A DNA stretch of 64,000 nt, taken from NCBI GenBank assembly GCA_040882225.1, contig JBBEBR010000014.1, positions 496,001 through 560,000 on the forward strand, read 5' to 3'. This DNA comes from Gracilimonas sp040882225. GTDB lineage: Bacteria; Bacteroidota; Rhodothermia; Balneolales; Balneolaceae. Made by a program: the position numbers and the translations under genes. Positions 35,129 through 43,739 of the stretch are shown piece after piece; the first letter of the stretch is position 1; each line of letters opens with the position of its first letter. The notes beneath the pieces are model-generated. The model searched no databases, was not told where the DNA came from, and saw only the letters and a list, made by a program, of their open reading frames with translations.

Positions 35129-36265
35129 ATGTCAAAAAATCTGGATTCCATCCGCAAAAAACTGGATGAGATAGATCGTACTATTCTTAAAGCCCTGGCC
35201 AACCGGCAGGATTTAGTGAAGGAAGTTTCCTCGCTTAAACTGAAGAACGAAAGAGGAATCCGTGACCTGGAAAGGGAAGAGATTTTACTCAGCCGTATTC
35301 GCGACCTCGCCCAGGAAATCGGCCTCGACCGGTATTATGCCGAACATTTGTTTCGGGAGATTATCACCAACTCGGTACGCTTTCAGACACACTCGTTGGT
35401 TGATCATCAAAATGAAAAGAAAAACGGGACAAGAATTCGGGTTTCCTATCAGGGAACGGATGGTGCTTTTAGTCACCTTGCTGCCACGCGCCATTTCAGC
35501 GAGCGTTATTCTCATGTGGACGCCATTGGCTATGATACTTTCCAGCAGGCTGCACAGGCGGTTTTAGATGAGAAAGTGGATTACGCCGTGCTTCCAATTG
35601 AGAATACTACTGCGGGTTCGATCAACGATACTTACGACATCTTGGGCAATGAGAATCTCCACATTGTTGGGGAGGAAATCCTGAAAGTTGTGCATTGCCT
35701 GATGGCGGTGGAGCCGGTTGATGTAGGGAAAATTCGAAGAATAATGTCGCATCCTCAGGCTATCGCCCAGTGTTCTAATTTTTTATCAAAGTTGCCGAGA
35801 TGTAAAGTTGAATCGCATCTGGATACCGCAATGTCTGCCAAAAAAGTTCTGGATGATGGCGATTTATCCCAGGCTGCAATTGCCGGTGCTCATGCAGCAG
35901 ATTTGTACGGACTTCATGTAATTGAGCACGATATCGCCAATCAAAAAGAAAATTACACGCGCTTTGTAATTGCCACAAAAAAACCGGTGAAAGTTGATCT
36001 TCAAATTCCCGCAAAAACCTCTTTGATGATGGTTACTTCGAATGAAGAAGGCTCTTTGATTGAATGCCTGAATATTCTGCACCATCATAAAATAAATATG
36101 TCAAAACTGGAATCCCGCCCAAGGATGAATGAACCCTGGAGATACTCATTTTACCTGGATATTTTGGGTAATGTTGATGATCCTGGAATTAAAAAGGGCC
36201 TTGAAGAGCTTCAGCAGAAAGCAGAGGAATTGAAAATATTAGGCTGTTACCCGAAGCAGGAATAA
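35129..36265 (+). CDS. pheA: Bifunctional chorismate mutase / prephenate dehydratase
   Basis: 378 residues. AroQ chorismate mutase occupies about 5-90 (LDSIRKKLDEIDRTILKALA, KNERGIRDLEREE, FREIITNS). Prephenate dehydratase follows at about 105-280, with YQGTDGAFSHLAA, VLPIENTTAGSINDTYDIL and ENYTRFVIA, the latter holding the catalytic Thr-Arg-Phe. A regulatory ACT domain is at about 290-370 (MMVTSNEEGSLIECLNIL, KLESRP), probably sensing phenylalanine. The enzyme takes chorismate to phenylpyruvate. It is the only aromatic amino acid gene here. The stop is 1 base from the convergent xseA stop. Confidence 0.95.
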   Translation: MSKNLDSIRKKLDEIDRTILKALANRQDLVKEVSSLKLKNERGIRDLEREEILLSRIRDLAQEIGLDRYYAEHLFREIITNSVRFQTHSLVDHQNEKKNGTRIRVSYQGTDGAFSHLAATRHFSERYSHVDAIGYDTFQQAAQAVLDEKVDYAVLPIENTTAGSINDTYDILGNENLHIVGEEILKVVHCLMAVEPVDVGKIRRIMSHPQAIAQCSNFLSKLPRCKVESHLDTAMSAKKVLDDGDLSQAAIAGAHAADLYGLHVIEHDIANQKENYTRFVIATKKPVKVDLQIPAKTSLMMVTSNEEGSLIECLNILHHHKINMSKLESRPRMNEPWRYSFYLDILGNVDDPGIKKGLEELQQKAEELKILGCYPKQE

Positions 36266-36266
36266 T

Positions 36267-37457
36267 TTAGAATTTCACTTTTTCGTCTTTCCACTCAAGT
36301 TCGAAAGGTGATTTTTTTTGAAGTGCATCAGCCTGGCGAATCCACTTTTTATCTTGCCACACACGCACGAATCCTTTTTCAAGAGGCTCGTTTGGATTCA
36401 ATTTGTCGAGAGCATGAAGGAGGGAGGTAAGCGATTCTTTTTGATTTCGGAAAAGTGTGTCGCTACGATGTTCCATTTTTTCGTGCAAGGTCAGGATTTT
36501 TGATCTGGCTGCTTCCATCTTCTGTTTTACAGCCATCAGTGCATATGATTTCACAATATTCTCCACTTTATCTTTATAAAAAGTGATAGAACCGATTGTA
36601 TTTACTTCCAGTTTGCGGGAATAATCTTCAACCAGATACCGAATATCGGTGATGTCGGGAACAGCGTGAACGGCGGCCTGAGTTGGTGTTGCAGCGCGCG
36701 CATCAGCTACAAAATCGGAGATGGAAAAATCAACTTCGTGCCCAACTGCGCTGATTACCGGTACTTCGCAGGCAAAAACAGCTCGGGCTACGGATTCTTC
36801 GTTGAATGGCCAGAGATCTTCGAGCGATCCGCCGCCTCTGCCAATTATTAGAACATCTACATTTTTTTGGGATGAGAAATACTCAATTCCCTTGACGATT
36901 TCGGGAGCCGCATTCACCCCCTGAACACTGGCGTGATACAATTTCACAACCGCCAGTGGCCAGCGTTTTTCGAGTGTAGAACGAATATCCTGAAAAGCAG
37001 CACTGGTAGCCGAAGTGACTACTCCAATGCGTTCAGGAAATCTGGGCAACGGTTTTTTGTGAACATCTTCAAATAAACCTTCCGCTTTTAACTTTGTTTT
37101 TAGATTCTCGAAAGCCTGCTGAAGTTTTCCTATTCCGGCTTGCTGAACCAAGCTCACAATCATCTGGTAACGTCCATGCGGGGCGTACACCTGAATATCG
37201 CCGCCAACTACAATTTGTTGGCCATCGGTGAGATCAACGCCCATCCGCTCAGCAGTGCTGCGCCAGATTACGCAGGGGAGTGAAGCACCGGAATCCTTCA
37301 GCGTAAAATAAATATGGCCGTTTCTGCTTTTATTTACATTGCTTGTTTCGCCTTCAACCAAAATATCAACGAAATTCTGTTCCAGCAGAATCTTGATTTT
37401 TTCTGTGAGCTGAGTCACAGTCGGTATATCAAAAAGAAAGGGAAGTTGTTCAGGCAT
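36267..37457 (-). CDS. xseA: Exodeoxyribonuclease VII large subunit
   Basis: 396 residues, slightly shorter than E. coli XseA. An OB-fold DNA-binding domain is at about 10-105 (VEGETSNVNKSRNGHIYFTL). The nuclease domain has RIGVVTSATSAAFQDI, IIGRGGGSLEDLWPFNEE and SAVGHEVDFSISDFVADARA, followed by a helical coiled coil. It cuts single-stranded DNA to short oligonucleotides, with the small subunit XseB; xseB is not next to it, so it must be elsewhere if present. Confidence 0.94.
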   Translation of the reverse strand: MPEQLPFLFDIPTVTQLTEKIKILLEQNFVDILVEGETSNVNKSRNGHIYFTLKDSGASLPCVIWRSTAERMGVDLTDGQQIVVGGDIQVYAPHGRYQMIVSLVQQAGIGKLQQAFENLKTKLKAEGLFEDVHKKPLPRFPERIGVVTSATSAAFQDIRSTLEKRWPLAVVKLYHASVQGVNAAPEIVKGIEYFSSQKNVDVLIIGRGGGSLEDLWPFNEESVARAVFACEVPVISAVGHEVDFSISDFVADARAATPTQAAVHAVPDITDIRYLVEDYSRKLEVNTIGSITFYKDKVENIVKSYALMAVKQKMEAARSKILTLHEKMEHRSDTLFRNQKESLTSLLHALDKLNPNEPLEKGFVRVWQDKKWIRQADALQKKSPFELEWKDEKVKF

Positions 37458-37610
37458 CAGCTGTTTTTATAGAAAATTTCAGCTGAATATATGGAAAGAA
37501 TGAAACAGGGTTGGGATGTTTAGGGTATATTTTTTTAGGAGCTGGAAGATAAATTCATTCATAAAATTTTTCGTTGCAATGATTAAATTGGAAATAAATT
37601 CTTCATAAAA

Positions 37611-38054
37611 ATGAACGCGAAGGAAATTGAAAATTATCTTTATACGCACATACCTATTACAAAAGCATTAGGTGTGAAAGCGGTCGCTTTTTCAAGAGAG
37701 GAGATAAAATTTTCGGCCCCGATATCTAAGAATATCAATCACCGTTCTACGGCTTTTGGAGGAAGTATAAGTAGCTTGTTAATCACAACCGGCTGGTCTT
37801 ATGTGCGGCTGCTTTTTGATGAATTTGAAACCATCCCCCAAATAGTAATTTCTAAAAGTACGACTCAATTCCTTCATCCAATTCTTTCGGATTTCACTTC
37901 GGAATTAATAATTCCAGATGCAGATACATTGAAAAACTTCATGGCTATGTATAAGCGATTTGGGAAAGCCCGAATCAGGCTGAATGCGCAAATCAAAAAA
38001 GCAGGTGAAGTTCTCGCGAATTATGAAGGCGAATTTGCAGTGATAAAAAGTTGA
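37611..38054 (+). CDS. YiiD C-terminal-like hotdog thioesterase
   Basis: 147 residues with the hotdog fold seen in the C-terminal part of E. coli YiiD/FabY-type proteins. Visible features include the N-terminal ITKALGVKAVAFSREEIKF, NHRSTAFGGSISSLLITTGW in the central helix, and the strand FGKARIRLNAQI. Family members bind or hydrolyse acyl-CoA or acyl-ACP thioesters; catalysis is unproven for most. The gene stands alone, just before the REP array. Confidence 0.8.
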   Translation: MNAKEIENYLYTHIPITKALGVKAVAFSREEIKFSAPISKNINHRSTAFGGSISSLLITTGWSYVRLLFDEFETIPQIVISKSTTQFLHPILSDFTSELIIPDADTLKNFMAMYKRFGKARIRLNAQIKKAGEVLANYEGEFAVIKS

Positions 38055-38116
38055 GGGTTAATGAAAATGGTACAAATCCTGACAGGCTTTCTAAAAAAAA
38101 AATCAACCCTTACCCT

Positions 38117-38396
38117 CGTTACGAAGGTCCACCTTCGTAATGACCTCGTGGAAGCTCCGGCTTCCGTTAATTTGGTTTCACTCGCATGGGAGCCGGAGCT
38201 CCCTGGACTGCATCACAAAGCCTGAGCTTTGTGACGAGGAGAGAAGATGTCGACTCATCTCTCAAATCCCCAACGAGAACTTTCACCCCTCGTTACGAAG
38301 GTCCGCCTTCGTAACGCCATCGGGGAAGCTCCGGCTTCCCGTAAAGTTCTCCTGGTGCCAAAGGCATCTCTTAGGGGAATTCCAGCTTCCAGTAAA
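38117..38396. repeat. REP hairpin array upstream of RAYT
   Basis: Six hairpins within 225 bases: 38117-38142, 38150-38165, 38188-38203, 38213-38234, 38291-38316 and 38323-38340, then a degenerate one near 38374-38390. The loops read TCCA or TCCG in one orientation and CGGA or CTGA in the other. A CTCG tetranucleotide lies at the foot of most stems. They precede the RAYT gene, which is the arrangement expected for its REP substrates. Confidence 0.9.
38188..38310. repeat. Left direct repeat flanking RAYT
   Basis: About 123 bases from GGGAGCCGGAGCTCCC to GGTCCGCCTTC. They recur in the same orientation at 38987-39112 after the RAYT gene, with only scattered differences, including a shared TGTCGACTCATCTCTCAAAT block. 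The two copies bracket the transposase gene and suggest that the whole unit was built or moved by it. Confidence 0.88.
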
Positions 38397-38444
38397 ATAT
38401 TTTGTAAGGAATCCTCTTCTCATCGCTCTTACCTGAATAAAAAC

Positions 38445-38984
38445 ATGGGACGAAGCCGATATAAACAACACGAAACCTGGTATCCCTATTTTCTCACCAG
38501 CAGTTTTGTTCATGGATTGCCACTATTCGCTAAACCAGAAATAGTACAATTAGTGATTGATGCGCTCAAATTTCACCAACTTCATAACGGGTTAAAAATC
38601 TATGCCTACTGCATAATGGAAAATCATTTTCATCTTATTGCAGAACACGATGATTTTAAGAAATGCATGCAGAGCATTAAATCATACACAGCCAAACAAA
38701 TACTCGACTACTTAAAAGCGAAGAATAATCACCTCTATTTGAAACAGCTGAGGTTTTCAAAACTTCGGGGTAAGAAAGAGTCGATTTATCAGGTTTGGCA
38801 GGAAGGATATCATCCCAAACAAATTTCAACTCAGAAGATGTTGGAGCAGAAAGTCCAATACATTCATTACAACCCGGTTAAAAGAGGGTATGTAGATTGC
38901 CCCGAGGATTGGCGGTATTCTTCGGCGAGAACTATTTGTACAGGCGGGAAGGAAGGCCTGCTCGATATTGACCGATTATTGTGA
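38445..38984 (+). CDS. REP-associated tyrosine transposase (RAYT)
   Basis: 179 residues from the ATG at 38445; the open frame runs further upstream through the REP hairpins but that part (from 38247) is repeat DNA. This is an IS200/Y1-type HUH transposase: the metal-binding HFH is His61-Phe-His63 in CIMENHFHLIAE and the candidate catalytic tyrosine is Tyr122 in WQEGYHPKQI. The C-terminal YIHYNPVKRGYV and EDWRYSSA are hallmarks of RAYTs. RAYTs nick and join REP sequences as single strands. The protein looks intact, with both motifs conserved. Confidence 0.92.
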   Translation: MGRSRYKQHETWYPYFLTSSFVHGLPLFAKPEIVQLVIDALKFHQLHNGLKIYAYCIMENHFHLIAEHDDFKKCMQSIKSYTAKQILDYLKAKNNHLYLKQLRFSKLRGKKESIYQVWQEGYHPKQISTQKMLEQKVQYIHYNPVKRGYVDCPEDWRYSSARTICTGGKEGLLDIDRLL

Positions 38985-38986
38985 CT

Positions 38987-39163
38987 GGGAGCCGGAGCTC
39001 CCTTGACTGCATCACGAAGCCAGAGCTTCATGACGAGGGGAGAATAGATGTCGACTCATCTCTCAAATCCCCCAACGAGAACTTTCATCCCTCGTTACGA
39101 AGGTCCACCTTCCCCTCGTTACGAACTTCGAGTTCGTAACGCCTGGTCTGAACCTCCCGGTTC
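38987..39163. repeat. REP array and right direct repeat downstream of RAYT
   Basis: Begins 2 bases after the RAYT stop. Bases 38987-39112 repeat 38188-38310. Hairpins are at 38987-39002, 39012-39033, 39117-39141 (CGTTACGAACT-TCG-AGTTCGTAACG) and 39150-39163. The repeat copy breaks off in the middle of its last palindrome, after CCTTC, where another CTCG-footed palindrome begins. Confidence 0.88.
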
Positions 39164-39885
39164 CGGTGTGCAGTAATGAACCACCCCCAGGATCTTAAGT
39201 CTCGAGCGAAGTAGAGAATAAGAGTTTTCGTTTAGCAAGTCTCTGAATGCCACAACGTGGTGCCTTTGGCACATAAAGGGCAAGATTTTTTCCTTGTTAC
39301 CACCGTACTTTTGCCACTACCACCAACAAGGGGTTGCAACCCCTTGTTACGTAGCAGGGAGACTGGATGTGTGTATAGAACCCAATGATACAGCAGAGTT
39401 GAATCACGTGATGTAATAATTCAAACTGCGATTATCCGCATGATCCGTGTCATCTACGTTCAATTCGCTCGGCCACTAACACCAAGACGGAGACGAAACA
39501 ATAGAAGCGGTCTGACGGCTTCCCGTCCGTCTGACCGTTGGTGAAAATGAGCGAGGGGGCCTCAACAACGATCAGACCGGTGATCGGTCAGATCGAAAAG
39601 TGCTGGCTTGTAGCGGTGTCTATGTTTTCCCCTCGTTGCTTAGCTCTGCTGTGCAATGCCTGTGGGAAGCTCCTGCTTCCAGTGAAATGGCCAGCCTTTA
39701 GCGATTATGTTTTTTCTCATAATACCTTGATATGCCGAACCTTTTAAACGGAGCGTTTGCGAAGTGTGAAGATGAAGCATATTTACCAATCTCCGTTCTC
39801 GCCCTAAAGAACTTAACTTTGTGCTTTAGTAGCTAACTACGGTATATTTGGGGTCGAACAAGACATCCCAATAAAACAAATTTAC
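39164..39885. other. Repeat-derived intergenic stretch without a supported gene
   Basis: Over 700 bases with no convincing gene. Contents: TCTC/GAGA repeat 39200-39217; the 24-bp palindrome 39325-39348; a tail like that near 35 kb (about 39430-39483); an imperfect inverted repeat 39508-39537; and a lone REP hairpin GGAAGC-TCCT-GCTTCC at 39665-39680. A 69-codon open frame at 39538-39747 lies over these repeats and is not considered a gene. Confidence 0.7.
39325..39348. repeat. 24-bp perfect palindrome
   Basis: AACAAGGGGTTG and its exact complement CAACCCCTTGTT abut to give a perfect palindrome followed by ACGTA. It is the inverted partner of the copy at 34881-34900. Confidence 0.85.
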
Positions 39886-41166
39886 ATGCTCCTTAAAAAT
39901 CTGAAGCCCGTCAGCAATTCTCACAAAGGGAAAGAAACTGTTGATATACGAATTGAAGAAGGGATTATTAAAAAAATTGCCTCGGATTTGAAGGCTCAAG
40001 GAAACGAAGAAGTTCACGATTTCAAAGGTGCTTATGTTTCTCCGGGTTGGATGGATATGCATATTCATCTTCGGGAGCCGGGATATGAGCACAAAGAAAC
40101 CATCAAAACCGGATGCGAGGCCGCAGCTTTTGGCGGATTTACCGCCGTGGCTTGCATGCCAAATACAAAACCGGCCACTCATACCCGGGATGTGGTGGAA
40201 TTCATCATAAAAAAAGCGGAAAAACTGCCCGTAGATGTGCATCCCATAGCTTGTGTTACCAAAGAACGAAAAGGGGAATCTATCGCCGAAATGAACGACT
40301 TGAAAGATGGCGGCGCGGTTGCCTTTAGCGATGATGGTGATCCGGTTTATAATTCTCAGGTGATGAGAATTGCGCTCGAATATTCCTCTATGCTTGGAAT
40401 GCCGATTATTAATCATGAGGAAGACCTGGAGCTTTCCCGTCCCGGACATATGCATGAGGGAAAAGTTTCTACGCGTCTTGGACTGGATGGAACGCCGGGA
40501 ATTGCTGAGGAAACAATGATTGCCCGCGATATTTTGCTTGCCGAATACACAGGCGGACATATTCACGTGGCTCACATCAGTACAAAAAATGGAGTGGATT
40601 TGGTTCGTCAGGCTAAGAAAAAAGGCATCAAGGTAACCACGGAAGTTTGCACACATCATTTCGATTTAACGGACGAAGAAATTGACCGCACACACTTCGA
40701 CACTAACTTCAAAATGCACCCGCCGCTAAGAACGCAGGAAGATGTAGACGCGATGGTCGAGGGGCTTGTGGATGGAACCATTGATGCCATTTGTACCGAT
40801 CACGCGCCGCACGCCATTGAGGAGAAAGAAGTAGAATTTATTTATGCGCCAAATGGAATCATCGGTTTAGAAACCGCTTGGCCTATTTCTAATAAACGGC
40901 TTTTTCATACAAAGAAGCTCAATCTCCAACAGTTGATGGATAAGTTGGTGTATAATCCTCGTAAAATTCTAAACCTTGAAATTCCGAAAATAGAAGAGGG
41001 AGCTAAAGCTAATCTCACCTTTTTTAATACGGATGAAGAATGGACATTCACTCCAAAAAATGTTCGTTCAAAATCGAAAAATTCTCCATATCTGAACGAG
41101 AAAATGAAAGGCCGTGCAGTTGGTATTTTCAATAAAGGTCAGTTGGCTTTAAATACGCTGAGGTGA
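39886..41166 (+). CDS. pyrC: Dihydroorotase
   Basis: 426 residues of the class I dihydroorotase type. Metal-binding HIH is in MDMHIHLREPGYEHKE, then INHEED, HVAHIST, CTHHFDL and CTDHAPH, all in the right order. The enzyme closes carbamoyl-aspartate to dihydroorotate in the cytoplasm during pyrimidine synthesis. Its partner step gene pyrE is at 50601, on the other strand and not in an operon with it. The preceding region is entirely repeat DNA, so its promoter must lie close to the gene. Confidence 0.95.
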   Translation: MLLKNLKPVSNSHKGKETVDIRIEEGIIKKIASDLKAQGNEEVHDFKGAYVSPGWMDMHIHLREPGYEHKETIKTGCEAAAFGGFTAVACMPNTKPATHTRDVVEFIIKKAEKLPVDVHPIACVTKERKGESIAEMNDLKDGGAVAFSDDGDPVYNSQVMRIALEYSSMLGMPIINHEEDLELSRPGHMHEGKVSTRLGLDGTPGIAEETMIARDILLAEYTGGHIHVAHISTKNGVDLVRQAKKKGIKVTTEVCTHHFDLTDEEIDRTHFDTNFKMHPPLRTQEDVDAMVEGLVDGTIDAICTDHAPHAIEEKEVEFIYAPNGIIGLETAWPISNKRLFHTKKLNLQQLMDKLVYNPRKILNLEIPKIEEGAKANLTFFNTDEEWTFTPKNVRSKSKNSPYLNEKMKGRAVGIFNKGQLALNTLR

Positions 41167-41221
41167 GAAATATCTCAGTAGTTATGCATGATTTTGCCCC
41201 TGATTTCATCACTACAAAAAA

Positions 41222-41875
41222 ATGATTTTAGCGCTCGAAACAGCAACAAATATTTGTTCGGTTTCTTTTCAAAATAATGAAGGAGAAATCCTTGAGAAAA
41301 GGCTGGAAAGGAGAGGCTCACATTCAGAATACCTGTTTTTATTTATTCGAGAATTGATGCAGGAACACAATTTCCAAATCAGTGACTTACAGACGGTATT
41401 GATTAGCAACGGCCCTGGCTCTTATACCGGGCTTCGCATTGCGGCAAGTGCTGCTAAGGGTTTTCTTTTTGGGTTGAATGTGAATGTATTTGCGGCAAAC
41501 ACTCTTGCTGGTTTTGCGGAAGGAGTTCCCAAAAAAAGCAAAACCGGATCTATTCACGCCGTTATAAACGCGCGAAGGAGCCACTTATATCATCAGCAGT
41601 TTATTTATGACGGGAATTTGACAGCGTCATCCGAAGCTCAGATTTTGGATTTGAAAGAAATTGAAGACAAAATTAAGACCGGAGATATTTTAATCGGGAC
41701 GGGAATTGAAAGGCTGGATGAAAGGCCGCGAGCAAATGTCACCGAATTTGGATTGGAAACCATCACCGCGAGCTCGCTAATTACTCTTTTTAATCGGGAA
41801 CCGGAAAGCGGGTTTTTTACCAAAACAACGGCTGAAGAGCTGGAGTCGAATTATATCTCAAGCAGTCAGGTATGA
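41222..41875 (+). CDS. tsaB: tRNA threonylcarbamoyladenosine protein TsaB
   Basis: 217 residues, ASKHA fold. MILALETATNICSVSF is the family start and VLISNGPGSYTGLRIAASAAKG the signature. TsaB partners TsaD and TsaE to place threonylcarbamoyl on adenosine 37 of ANN-decoding tRNAs. Its stop overlaps the bioF start by 4 bases (ATGA), so an essential tRNA-modification gene leads the biotin run. None of tsaC, tsaD or tsaE is nearby. Confidence 0.94.
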   Translation: MILALETATNICSVSFQNNEGEILEKRLERRGSHSEYLFLFIRELMQEHNFQISDLQTVLISNGPGSYTGLRIAASAAKGFLFGLNVNVFAANTLAGFAEGVPKKSKTGSIHAVINARRSHLYHQQFIYDGNLTASSEAQILDLKEIEDKIKTGDILIGTGIERLDERPRANVTEFGLETITASSLITLFNREPESGFFTKTTAEELESNYISSSQV

Positions 41876-43044
41876 GTGAAAAGCCTGAAAAATTGCGGTT
41901 TTTAAAGGAAGAGCTTTCCGAGAGAAAATCCGCACATCAATTCAGGAAATTAAATGCAGCAGAACCGGATTTGACTTCCTGTTCGATACTAAAATCTGGA
42001 AAAAAGCTCATCAATTTTTGTTCTAATGATTATTTGGGATTGGCTTCTCATCCCGAAGTAATAAAACGATCAGCGGAATTCTTGACTAAATATGGTGCCG
42101 GGGCAACGGCTTCAAGATTGGTTTCGGGCAATTTCACCATTCATGAAAACCTGGAGCAAAAAATTACTGAGACTTTTGGTTATGAATCGGCATTGTTGTT
42201 TAATACCGGTTTTCAGGCAAACGCGACGGTTTTAGCTACGGTTGCGAATCGGAATTCGTTGATTATTGCGGATAAAAAAGTACATAACAGCCTGCTTCAA
42301 GGAGCGGTTTTGAGTCGCGCGGATTTCAAGAGATTCCCTCATAATGATATGCAAAGCCTTGAGAGCATGTTGCGATCGGGAAGAGGGAAATCATATAACC
42401 GCATTTGGATTATTACCGAAACGCTTTTTAGCATGGATGGCGATCGAAACGACCTGGATCAACTCATTCATCTTTCCAATAAATATGAAGCACTTCTTTA
42501 TTCCGATGACGCCCACGCAATCGGGGTTTTTGGTGATCGTGGTTTGGGCTTCAACTATGGCAAAAATGGGATTGATATTTCAGTGGGTACTTTTGGGAAA
42601 TCCTTTGGATCATTTGGCGCTTTTATAGGTTGTTCGGCGGAAATGAAGGATTACCTGATTAATTTTTGTGCGGGATTTATCTACAGCACCGCATTACCAC
42701 CGGCGGTTATCGGTGCCCTTGATGCTGCAACCGAACTGATTCCCACAATGGAAAATGAGCGAAAGCAACTGCATCAAAACATTGAGAAAGTGTTAATCAG
42801 TTTGAAGGAATTTGGCTTTGATACCGGTGCTTCCAACTCGCAAATAATACCGGTAATTACAGGGAGTGAAGAAAGAACTATTTCTTTAGAGAAATGGCTG
42901 GAAGATCAGGGAATTTGGGCGTCTGCAATTCGTCCGCCTACAGTCGAAAAAGGCGCTTCCCGAATACGAATTACCTTAACGGACAAACATTCTCCCGATG
43001 ATATTGACAGATTAATTCAGGCATTCAGAGAATGGAACCCTTAG
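41872..43044 (+). CDS. bioF: 8-amino-7-oxononanoate synthase
   Basis: 390 residues, fold-type I PLP enzyme of the alpha-oxoamine synthase family. CSNDYLGLASHPEV, GAGATASRLVSGN, SDDAHAIGVFG and TFGKSFGSFGA, with the PLP lysine in the last, are all present. It joins pimeloyl-ACP (or -CoA) with alanine. It overlaps tsaB by 4 bases and bioH by 13, so it is strongly coupled. It has normal length for the family. Confidence 0.95.
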   Translation: MSEKPEKLRFLKEELSERKSAHQFRKLNAAEPDLTSCSILKSGKKLINFCSNDYLGLASHPEVIKRSAEFLTKYGAGATASRLVSGNFTIHENLEQKITETFGYESALLFNTGFQANATVLATVANRNSLIIADKKVHNSLLQGAVLSRADFKRFPHNDMQSLESMLRSGRGKSYNRIWIITETLFSMDGDRNDLDQLIHLSNKYEALLYSDDAHAIGVFGDRGLGFNYGKNGIDISVGTFGKSFGSFGAFIGCSAEMKDYLINFCAGFIYSTALPPAVIGALDAATELIPTMENERKQLHQNIEKVLISLKEFGFDTGASNSQIIPVITGSEERTISLEKWLEDQGIWASAIRPPTVEKGASRIRITLTDKHSPDDIDRLIQAFREWNP

Positions 43045-43739
43045 AAATTATTGCATATCATGGCTGGGGATTTGATGCTGGGTTTTGGAATCCCTGGAAA
43101 AAGATTATTCCTGCTGAAATCACGTTTAAAACAGCTTCGCGCGGTTACTTTTTTGATGAAAAATCGCCAAGGTTTTCCAATTCAGACTCCACAAAAATCC
43201 TGTTTCTTCATTCTTTTGGATTGCATTGGTACCCTTTAAAGCATATTGAAACCGCAGATTGCATCGTGATTTTTAACGGCTTCCCAAGCTTTCACCCCGA
43301 AGAACCATCACTCCAGAAAAAATCGAAAATCATATTGGAGAAAATGATTGCCGGATTCGAAAAAAATCCGCAGAAAGTACTTCAGCAATTTTGGGAGAAC
43401 ACTTTTTTTCCTTCTAAAAACAATTTCAGCAAGCAAGATTTTGATAAATCATTATTGCAGAAGGACCTTCAGTTGTTGCACAAATCGAAGTTTACCAGCG
43501 AGCATTTCAAAACCGGAAAATCCATTATTTGTGTGGATGGCGGTAGAGATAAGATTTTGGGCAATCCCAGGGGAAAGGAGTTTATGGTGCTAACAAAACG
43601 CAACGCTGTGTATCATTTTATAAAAGAGGCGGGGCATGCGCTGCCGGCAACACATACGGCAGATTGCTGGTCGTTTATCAATGCAATGATTGCTATTTTT
43701 GGAGCTAATGGAAATTATAGAACACAGAGACATCAATAA
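43032..43739 (+). CDS. bioH: BioH/BioG-like pimeloyl-ACP methyl ester esterase
   Basis: 235 residues with an alpha/beta-hydrolase layout: oxyanion region AYHGWGFDAGFW, a candidate nucleophile Ser in ILFLHSFGLHW, Asp in VDGGRDKILG and His in EAGHALPATH. The elbow is LHSFG, not the usual GxSxG, so the family was judged mainly from the triad order and the HGWG start. In biotin synthesis this esterase releases pimeloyl-ACP from its methyl ester. Its position between bioF and bioC supports the role, though BioG, BioJ or another isofunctional type is possible. The bioC start lies within its 3' end. Confidence 0.75.
   Translation: MEPLEIIAYHGWGFDAGFWNPWKKIIPAEITFKTASRGYFFDEKSPRFSNSDSTKILFLHSFGLHWYPLKHIETADCIVIFNGFPSFHPEEPSLQKKSKIILEKMIAGFEKNPQKVLQQFWENTFFPSKNNFSKQDFDKSLLQKDLQLLHKSKFTSEHFKTGKSIICVDGGRDKILGNPRGKEFMVLTKRNAVYHFIKEAGHALPATHTADCWSFINAMIAIFGANGNYRTQRHQ

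Noticed and set aside
38247..38444. Longer RAYT reading frame starting at 38247
   Set aside because: The added 66 residues are a translation of REP hairpins; the ATG at 38445 starts with the family-like sequence GRSRYKQHETWYPY.
38117..39163. CRISPR array
   Set aside because: Hairpins are irregularly spaced, occur in both orientations and lack uniform spacers; they fit REP sequences with a RAYT instead.
39538..39747. 69-codon open frame before pyrC
   Set aside because: It covers a REP hairpin and other repeat sequence, and its product has no recognisable feature.
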